The position numbers were made by a program, and so were the translations under genes. From Parvibaculum sp. (GTDB lineage Bacteria; Pseudomonadota; Alphaproteobacteria; Parvibaculales; Parvibaculaceae): a stretch of 10,721 bases of DNA. Positions 6,614 to 10,721 of this stretch are shown here, in pieces. Each line of letters begins with the position of its first letter. The stretch's first letter is position 1. The notes beneath the pieces were generated by a model. It saw nothing but the letters and a program-made list of their open reading frames with translations. It was not told the DNA's origin and searched no databases. The stretch is taken from contig JACIYQ010000291.1 of assembly GCA_014359855.1 (NCBI GenBank), positions 1 through 10,721 of the forward strand, written 5' to 3'.

Positions 6614-7564
6614 ATGAACGACGCGACACCGATCAAATTCACTCATCCGGACTTTACCGCCAGGGGCGAGGCACGCGCCTCCGTCTCCTTCCGGCGGCTC
6701 GAGACGCTGTGGATCAACACGGGCACGCTCTGCAACATCGAGTGCGCCAACTGCTATATCCATTCGAGCCCGACGGATGACCGGCTCGTCTACTTTACGG
6801 CAGCCGATGCGGCGCGGCTCTTCGACGAAGCGGCGGCGATTGCGGCGGGAAACGGACAGCCCCTGCCCGAAATCGGCTTCACCGGCGGCGAACCCTTCAT
6901 GAACCCGGACATGCTCGCCATGACGGAGGATGCACTGGCGCGCGGGCATGAGGTGCTCATCCTCACCAATGCGATGCAGCCGATGATGCGGCCGAAAGTG
7001 AAGCAGGGCCTCGTCTCGCTTCGCGAAAGGTTCGGCGACGCGCTGAAACTCCGGGTAAGCATCGATCATCACACCGAGACGCTGCACGACGCCGAGCGCG
7101 GGAAGGGCAGTTTTGCGAAAGCGATCGAAGGATTGCGCTGGCTCGCCGCCAACGGATTTTCGCTCGCCATAGCCGGGCGCACGATTTCCGGTGAAAGCGA
7201 CGCCGACGAGCGCGCGGGCTATGCCGCCTTCCTCGCCCGCGAGGGCATTGCGCTCGATGCGGACGATCCCTCGGCGCTGCTCCTTTTTCCCGAGATGGAC
7301 GAACGGGCAGAGGTGCCGGAAATCACAACGGCCTGCTGGGACATCCTGCACAAAAACCCCGCCGGCATGATGTGCGCGACGAGCCGCATGGCCGTGAAGC
7401 GGAAGGGCGCGGCGGCGCCTGTACTGGTCGCCTGCACGCTGCTGCCGGACGACCCGCGGTTCGAAATGGGACAGACGATCCGCGAAAGCCTCTCGCCGGT
7501 GAAACTCAACCACCCGCATTGCGCGAAATTCTGCGTCCTCGGCGGCGCGAGCTGCTCGGCCTAG
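6614..7564 (+). CDS. Radical SAM protein with extra C-terminal cysteine cluster
   Basis: A 316-residue radical S-adenosylmethionine enzyme. The cluster motif is C40-x3-C44-x2-C47 (GTLCNIECANCYIHSS), followed by the SAM-binding GGEP at 91-94 in IGFTGGEPFMNPDM. A second, C-terminal group of cysteines (MMCATS, VACTLL, then C303, C307 and C314 in HCAKFCVLGGASCS) suggests an auxiliary iron-sulfur cluster of the SPASM/twitch kind, common in enzymes that modify peptides or proteins. No precursor-peptide gene is obvious next door, so the substrate is unknown. The gene is divergent from the DUF2804 gene and followed at 133 bases by a small secreted cysteine-rich protein on the same strand. No ribosome-binding site precedes the ATG. 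Superfamily certain; reaction unassigned. Confidence 0.88.
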   Translation: MNDATPIKFTHPDFTARGEARASVSFRRLETLWINTGTLCNIECANCYIHSSPTDDRLVYFTAADAARLFDEAAAIAAGNGQPLPEIGFTGGEPFMNPDMLAMTEDALARGHEVLILTNAMQPMMRPKVKQGLVSLRERFGDALKLRVSIDHHTETLHDAERGKGSFAKAIEGLRWLAANGFSLAIAGRTISGESDADERAGYAAFLAREGIALDADDPSALLLFPEMDERAEVPEITTACWDILHKNPAGMMCATSRMAVKRKGAAAPVLVACTLLPDDPRFEMGQTIRESLSPVKLNHPHCAKFCVLGGASCSA

Positions 7565-7599
7565 CGGCCCCGACGCGGCAGAACGTCGCTTTCCCGATT

Positions 7600-7615
7600 A
7601 TTGACTTCAGTCAAT
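7600..7615. promoter_or_regulatory. Perfect 16-base palindrome, operator candidate
   Basis: ATTGACT-TC-AGTCAAT is a perfect 7-2-7 inverted repeat in a short AT-richer patch between the radical SAM stop and the secreted-protein gene. TTGACT-type half-sites are typical of TetR-class dimer operators, and TTGACT itself resembles a -35 box. No regulator gene is nearby in the window. Confidence 0.45.
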
Positions 7616-7619
7616 GAAC

Positions 7620-7639
7620 CTTGCGCCTCGCGGTGCAAG
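7620..7639 (+). terminator. Hairpin after the radical SAM gene
   Basis: CTTGCGCC and GGTGCAAG form an 8-base-pair stem (one G-U wobble) around a TCGC tetraloop, followed by the pyrimidine stretch TCTTCTC rather than a pure T-run. It may end the radical SAM transcript or lie in the 5' leader of the next gene. Confidence 0.35.
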
Positions 7640-7697
7640 TCTTCTCGCCTAGACCGAATGGATGGTTCTTCACCTTCCCCCAGCGAGGAGACAAAAC

Positions 7698-8114
7698 ATG
7701 AAATCGACGTCGCTTCTGATGACCGGCTGCATCCTGGCAAGCGTGCTGGCCGGTTCTGCCTTCGCCCAAGACTACATGACGGGCGAAGAGGTGGCGAAAG
7801 CCGTGGTCGGCAACACGATCGAAGGCCGCTACCGCGAATGCGGCGTGGGCCGCAACGATTTCCGCGAGTACTACGACGAGGATGGCCTCGTCCGTGGCGC
7901 GGAGCGCGCCTGCCGCATGGTGGGCAGCTGGTCGAAATATAGCGGGCATTGGGAGGTCAAGGATGGCAAGTTCTGCGTCCTCCTCGGCTCTGGCCGCGAC
8001 GGTGGCTGCTTCGACTACACCATCGACAGCAAGGGCACCTTGCACCGCTATAACGAAAAGGGCGTCAGCGACGTCGAATTCCAGATTTACGACGGAAACC
8101 CGAACCACCTTTGA
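7698..8114 (+). CDS. Small secreted cysteine-rich protein, unknown function
   Basis: A 138-residue protein. I chose the ATG at 7698 because AGGAGA stands 6 bases upstream and the product then begins with a classical signal peptide: MKST, a hydrophobic core to about residue 19 and a predicted cleavage after GSAFA (residue 23), before QDYMTGEE. LMTGC near residue 11 resembles a weak lipobox but lies inside the hydrophobic core, so a soluble periplasmic protein is more likely. The mature part (about 115 residues) has four cysteines, C48, C72, C93 and C104, enough for two disulfides. It is rich in short strand-like segments (IEGRYRECG, SGHWEVKDGKFCVLLG, CFDYTIDSKGTLHRY) that suggest a small beta-barrel with DG/W turns, a look shared with small alphaproteobacterial DUF995-like proteins; I am not confident of that family. 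Convergent with lrgB across a strong inverted repeat. Confidence 0.75.
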   Translation: MKSTSLLMTGCILASVLAGSAFAQDYMTGEEVAKAVVGNTIEGRYRECGVGRNDFREYYDEDGLVRGAERACRMVGSWSKYSGHWEVKDGKFCVLLGSGRDGGCFDYTIDSKGTLHRYNEKGVSDVEFQIYDGNPNHL

Positions 8115-8126
8115 GTTTCCGTCCGG

Positions 8127-8172
8127 ATTGCGCGGCCGGCCTTTCTCCCCCACCCCCCTCCGGCCGCGCAAT
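8127..8172. terminator. Long perfect inverted repeat between convergent genes (bidirectional terminator)
   Basis: ATTGCGCGGCCGG (8127-8139) and CCGGCCGCGCAAT (8160-8172) form a perfect 13-base-pair stem with a 20-base C/T-rich loop. On the plus strand TCTCCTTTTC follows the stem. It begins 12 bases after the secreted-protein stop and ends 8 bases before the lrgB stop, so it can serve both genes. Confidence 0.65.
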
Positions 8173-8180
8173 TCTCCTTT

Positions 8181-8906
8181 TCAGCCTGCGAAGGCAAGCC
8201 AGAGCAAAGGCAGGACGAGCGCCGTCACGATGCCGTTCAGGGCCATCGCCGCGCCGGAGAAGGTTCCCGACACCTCATCTTCCTGAAAGGCACGCGCGGT
8301 GCCGATGCCATGGGCGGCAATGCCCATCGCGAAGCCACGGGCGCGCGCATCGCCTATGCGGCAGAGATTGAAGAACATCGAACCGAAGGCCGCACCGATG
8401 ATGCCGGTGATGATGACGAAGGCCGCCGTGAGCGAGGCATAGCCGCCGATCTCCTCCGCGATCCCCATGGCGATCGGTGTCGTCACGGATTTCGGCGCCA
8501 GCGAGCGCACCGTTTCAAGGCTCGCGCCCATCGCGTCGCCAATGAGGACGGCAGAGAGCACGGCGACCGCCGATCCCACGGCAAGCGAAACGGCCATCGG
8601 AACCAGCGCCGAACGAACGCACGCGAAGTTGCGATAGAGCGGCACGGCGAGCCCGACCGTTGCCGGCCCCAGAAGCCAGATGAGCGCCTGACCGCCACCC
8701 ATATAGTCGCCTACCCATATATCGGCCGCGACGAGCAGGGCGATGATCGGGGCCGATGCGAGAAGAACCGGGTTGGCAAGCGGCGTTCCGCCAAGCGCTT
8801 GCTGGATGCGAAGCGCGAGGTAATAGAAGAAGAGGGTCAGCAGGATCCAGAAGCCCGCCTCCAGAACCCTGTCCCAGTATATGAGCTTGATGCCGATATC
8901 GCTCAT
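8181..8906 (-). CDS. lrgB: LrgB/CidB family membrane protein
   Basis: A 241-residue polytopic inner-membrane protein of the LrgB family, which works with LrgA/CidA in holin-like control of murein hydrolase activity and, in several bacteria and plant plastids, in export of small organic acids such as pyruvate or glycolate. Family blocks: WLLGPATVGLAVPLY, RSLAPKSVTTPIAMGIAEEI (with the EEIGG motif following) and ARGFAMGIAAHGIGTARAF; about seven hydrophobic spans. I start it at ATG 8906, which overlaps the lrgA stop as ATGA and has AAGGA upstream; the frame is open 13 codons earlier, inside lrgA, but that part (MDVPSHAGQGRWR) does not look native. Translationally coupled to lrgA and last in the dcd-lrgA-lrgB operon. 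No LytTR/LytS regulator is nearby. Confidence 0.92.
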   Translation of the reverse strand: MSDIGIKLIYWDRVLEAGFWILLTLFFYYLALRIQQALGGTPLANPVLLASAPIIALLVAADIWVGDYMGGGQALIWLLGPATVGLAVPLYRNFACVRSALVPMAVSLAVGSAVAVLSAVLIGDAMGASLETVRSLAPKSVTTPIAMGIAEEIGGYASLTAAFVIITGIIGAAFGSMFFNLCRIGDARARGFAMGIAAHGIGTARAFQEDEVSGTFSGAAMALNGIVTALVLPLLWLAFAG

Positions 8907-9280
8907 GCGCCACCGTCCTTGCCCTGCGTGAGACGGGACGTCCATTGGAAGGCAAGCCCGGCCGCAAGCATCGCAAGGAAGGTGCTCGCGAAAAGCGCGA
9001 CGAGGATCGGCCAGAGGTCGTCGGCGAGAAGCGCCGCATAGGCCATCACGCCGACACCCGCCGGGATGTAGAAGAAATTGAGATGGGCGAGCAGGAACTC
9101 CGCCGTCTCTTTCAGCGGTTCCGGCACGCGCCGCAAGGCCACGATCGCGGCAAGCAAAATGAGAATGCCGATAACCGTGCCGGGTACGGGCAGCGAAAGC
9201 CCCCGGACGATGACACGGCCGGCGGTGTCGCAGGCGACGAGCGCGAGAAAGGCGAGAGCGAGGCGGGAGAAAGCGCGCAT
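8903..9280 (-). CDS. lrgA: LrgA/CidA family holin-like protein
   Basis: A 125-residue small membrane protein with four hydrophobic spans, the usual size for LrgA/CidA. Family blocks: LSLPVPGTVIGILILLAAI, then FLLAHLNFFYIPAGVGVMAY, the conserved 'F-x-PAGVGVM' turn. It is thought to form oligomeric pores or to modulate transport together with LrgB. The C-terminus is polar (SRLTQGKDGGA). The ATG at 9280 has GGCGGA just upstream and lies only 10 bases after the dcd stop, so it is almost surely on the dcd message; the stop overlaps the lrgB ATG by four bases. Start choice is fairly secure because there is no room for a longer version without overlapping dcd. Confidence 0.92.
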   Translation of the reverse strand: MRAFSRLALAFLALVACDTAGRVIVRGLSLPVPGTVIGILILLAAIVALRRVPEPLKETAEFLLAHLNFFYIPAGVGVMAYAALLADDLWPILVALFASTFLAMLAAGLAFQWTSRLTQGKDGGA

Positions 9281-9290
9281 TCCGCCGTTC

Positions 9291-10448
9291 TCAGCCCGCG
9301 CGGAAGTGCTTGGAGAGCTTGAGGCCCTGACGCTGGTAGTTCGAGCCGAGCCCCGAGCCGTATAGAACGGAGGGCCGGTCGGTCAGGCGTTCGAGCACGA
9401 AGCGGCCGATGGTCTGGCCGTTCTCGAGAATGAAGGGTACGTCGTGCGAGCGCACTTCGAGGACGATGCGGCTGCCCGCGCCGCCGGCCTCGCGCGCGCC
9501 GAAGCCGGGGTCGAAGAAGCCCGCGTAATGGACGCGGAATTCACCGACCAGCGGGTTGTAGGGCACCATCTCGCCCGCATGGGTGGCGGGAATGTGCAGC
9601 GCCTCGGCAGAGGCGAGGATGTAGAATTCGTCCGGGTCGAGAATAAGCCCCTTGCCGGGGCGAACATGCACCGGATCCCAGAAGTCGCGCACGTCGTAGG
9701 CATTCACTTTGTCGACGTCGATGACGCCGGAATGCCGCTTCGCCCGGTAGCCGACGATCTCATCTTCCGCCTCCGCGCGCAGATTGACCGTGAGGGCGAT
9801 GCCGCCATCGATATCGGCTTCGCCATCGACAAGCCGCAACTCCTCATGGAGCCGCTTCATCTCCGCGTCGGTGCAGGTGTGCATGCCGCGACGAAACCGT
9901 ATCTGCGCGAGGCGCGAACCGGGACGCACGAGAATGGGGAAGGTGCGCGGGCTGATCTCCAGATAGAGATGCCCCTTGTAGCCGGCCGCCACCTGATCGA
10001 ACTCGGCGCAGAAATCGGTGATGAGGCGCGTGAAGACATCGAGGCGCCCGGTCGAGCTCTTCGGATTGGCGGAGGCGGATGTCTTTTCAGAGAGCGCCAG
10101 CGCTTCGACCAGCGGCACGAGATAGACGCAGCCCGTTTCGAGCACGGCACCTTCGCTCAGGTCGATCTTGTGGAGCATCAGCTCCTCGACGCGCTCCATC
10201 ACGCCGCATTCGGGGCCAGGCAGGAAGGAGGCGCGCAGGCGGTAGGCGGTGGCGCCGAGCCTCAGGTCGAGGCTTGCCGGCTGCAACTGGCTCGGGTCGA
10301 TTTCGTGACCGCCCCAGATTTCCTTTTCGCGGATCAGTGTCGCAATGCCATGCGACGGCAGAATGCCCGTCGTGTGCAGCTGGCCGGGGCCGACGCGGCG
10401 GGGCTCGTCGTTGTGGTGGGGAAAGAGGTCGTCCGCCGCTTTTGTCAT
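9291..10448 (-). CDS. dcd: 2'-deoxycytidine 5'-triphosphate deaminase, long two-domain alphaproteobacterial form
   Basis: A 385-residue protein, about twice the classical E. coli Dcd (193). It should deaminate dCTP to dUTP in the cytosol, feeding dTMP synthesis. Two Dcd/dUTPase-like folds are visible. The N-terminal half has LQPASLDLRLGA (55-66), the substrate motif KSSTGRLDVF (130-139) and GHLYLEIS with E164. The C-terminal half has GFFDPGFGA (310-318), SRIVLEV with E331 and NGQTIGRFVLERL. This matches the long double form known in alphaproteobacteria (DCD_N type). The start at 10448 has GAGGGA 6 bases upstream. The first 27 residues before TGILPSHGIATLI are extra and poorly conserved in appearance. 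It heads an operon with lrgA and lrgB and is divergent from a SAM-II-controlled gene. Confidence 0.93.
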   Translation of the reverse strand: MTKAADDLFPHHNDEPRRVGPGQLHTTGILPSHGIATLIREKEIWGGHEIDPSQLQPASLDLRLGATAYRLRASFLPGPECGVMERVEELMLHKIDLSEGAVLETGCVYLVPLVEALALSEKTSASANPKSSTGRLDVFTRLITDFCAEFDQVAAGYKGHLYLEISPRTFPILVRPGSRLAQIRFRRGMHTCTDAEMKRLHEELRLVDGEADIDGGIALTVNLRAEAEDEIVGYRAKRHSGVIDVDKVNAYDVRDFWDPVHVRPGKGLILDPDEFYILASAEALHIPATHAGEMVPYNPLVGEFRVHYAGFFDPGFGAREAGGAGSRIVLEVRSHDVPFILENGQTIGRFVLERLTDRPSVLYGSGLGSNYQRQGLKLSKHFRAG

Positions 10449-10459
10449 GCAATCCCTCG

Positions 10460-10477
10460 GGGCAGCGGGGCCTGCCC
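10460..10477 (-). promoter_or_regulatory. Hairpin next to the dcd ribosome-binding site
   Basis: GGGCAG and CTGCCC form a perfect 6-base-pair stem with a 6-base loop in the dcd leader, ending just before the GAGGGA Shine-Dalgarno. It could affect dcd translation, but short GC hairpins are common in this DNA. Confidence 0.25.
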
Positions 10478-10498
10478 GCCTCGTCTTTTCAAGCCTCG

Positions 10499-10504
10499 TT
10501 TATA
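10499..10504 (-). promoter_or_regulatory. Possible -10 element of the dcd-lrgAB operon
   Basis: On the minus strand TATAAA (5/6 to consensus) lies about 50 bases before the dcd ATG and predicts a leader of about 43 bases. The -35 region (CTTTCC or TTTCCC at 17-18 bases) is poor. It is the only AT-rich patch in the dcd leader. Confidence 0.35.
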
Positions 10505-10557
10505 GTTGCCGTAGCAGGACGGGGAAAGCCCGGAAGACCGGCTCGCGCAATCGAGCC

Positions 10558-10586
10558 TTGACGGCGGTGGTCCCTCCGCCTTAAAT
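10558..10586 (+). promoter_or_regulatory. Promoter of the riboswitch-controlled gene
   Basis: TTGACG (10558-10563), a 17-base spacer and TTAAAT (10581-10586) form a good housekeeping promoter. Initiation about 7 bases downstream would start the RNA near 10593, just before the aptamer P1 stem. Confidence 0.6.
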
Positions 10587-10596
10587 GCGCCCGATC

Positions 10597-10652
10597 CCGT
10601 GGTGATTTGAGCCGACCGGCTTGCGGCCACGTTAAACAACTCGCTAAAAAGG
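10597..10652 (+). ncRNA. SAM-II riboswitch aptamer
   Basis: P1 is CGTGG (10598-10602) with CCACG (10627-10631). The loop begins TGATTTGAGCC and ends CTTGCGG; after P1 comes GTTAAACAACTC and then the conserved 3' pseudoknot element GCTAAAAAGG (10643-10652). These are the hallmarks of SAM-II (metA-type) aptamers, which bind S-adenosylmethionine and shut off methionine biosynthesis genes, mostly in alphaproteobacteria. Size (about 55 bases), position after a promoter and before a terminator and a start codon all agree. Confidence 0.93.
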
Positions 10653-10664
10653 TCGGGACGTGAG

Positions 10665-10693
10665 CCCCGATCCCATACGGTCGGGGTTTTTTT
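10665..10693 (+). terminator. Intrinsic terminator of the SAM-II expression platform
   Basis: CCCCGATC (10665-10672) pairs with GGTCGGGG (10679-10686; one T-G wobble) around a 6-base loop, followed by seven T (10687-10693). Its 5' arm can instead pair with GGTCGGG (10651-10657), which touches the aptamer 3' end. This gives a clear terminator/antiterminator switch. It ends 14 bases before the next ATG. Confidence 0.88.
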
Positions 10694-10707
10694 ATGGGGT
10701 AGCCCAG

Positions 10708-10721
10708 ATGAGCAAGACGAC
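10708..10721 (+). CDS. Start of a SAM-regulated methionine biosynthesis gene, probably O-succinylhomoserine sulfhydrylase (cut by window)
   Basis: Only ATG AGC AAG ACG AC is visible (M-S-K-T-T). The product cannot be identified from this. The SAM-II riboswitch directly in front says it is a methionine or SAM pathway gene. From memory of alphaproteobacterial gene order, where metZ often lies next to dcd, and from the MSKT start, O-succinylhomoserine sulfhydrylase (metZ) is the best guess; metX or metA are alternatives. An earlier ATG at 10694 meets TAG after one codon and is not used. Confidence 0.5.

Noticed and set aside
5446..6780. 444-codon plus-strand open frame antisense to the DUF2804 gene
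   Set aside because: It runs through the tRNA-Gly gene and mirrors the codon pattern of the DUF2804 gene; the translation is Arg/Ala/Gly-rich with no motif. A GC-bias shadow.
5768..7519. 583-codon minus-strand open frame across the radical SAM gene and most of DUF2804
   Set aside because: It overlaps two well-supported genes in other frames and has a low-complexity basic composition.
7708..7730. Lipobox reading (LMTGC) making the secreted protein a lipoprotein
   Set aside because: The cysteine is followed by more hydrophobic residues and a good AFA-Q signal peptidase I site; the segment before it is too short for a lipoprotein signal.
9444..10505. 353-codon plus-strand open frame antisense to dcd
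   Set aside because: Dcd has clear family motifs along its whole length; the antisense product has none and no ribosome-binding site.

Overview
The window looks like chromosomal DNA of a high-GC alphaproteobacterium, probably of the Hyphomicrobiales. The clues are a SAM-II riboswitch (a class best known from alphaproteobacteria), the long double-domain alphaproteobacterial form of dCTP deaminase, a response regulator with a basic GPDRRRR tail, strong GC bias with long antisense open frames, and a rhizobial-type malonyl-CoA synthetase. The genus is inference; I saw no rRNA or species marker. Nothing here looks like a phage, transposon, CRISPR array or resistance/toxin cassette. It is mostly an ordinary chromosomal stretch with good regulatory elements and one small scar next to a tRNA.

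Left part (1-2656): the 3' end of a membrane GT2-type glycosyltransferase (+), then a single-domain response regulator (+), which meets a convergent malonyl-CoA synthetase gene (matB, -) with only three bases between the stop codons.

Middle (2728-5508, all minus strand): a BCCT/BetT-type choline or betaine transporter. Upstream of it lie a hairpin with a T-run, an unannotated 41-residue single-span membrane protein with an ideal Shine-Dalgarno, a remnant of a DsbA-like 2-hydroxychromene-2-carboxylate isomerase behind an AT-rich promoter/operator-like patch, and tRNA-Gly(CCC) with its own promoter.

Right-centre (5509-8172): a DUF2804 gene (-) is divergent from a radical SAM gene (+) with an extra C-terminal cysteine cluster. 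A small secreted, cysteine-rich protein (+) follows, preceded by a perfect palindrome. A long inverted repeat separates it from the convergent lrgAB genes.

Right (8181-10721): dcd-lrgA-lrgB is a tight minus-strand operon (10-base gap, then a 4-base ATGA overlap). Divergent from dcd is a complete SAM control region: promoter, SAM-II aptamer, competing antiterminator arm, intrinsic terminator and the first codons of a methionine-biosynthesis gene (probably metZ) that runs off the window.

The most notable points are the complete riboswitch expression platform, the tRNA-adjacent gene remnant with a live-looking promoter and start signal, the 41-aa membrane protein, and the DUF2804/radical SAM divergent pair. 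I see no convincing new multi-gene system.
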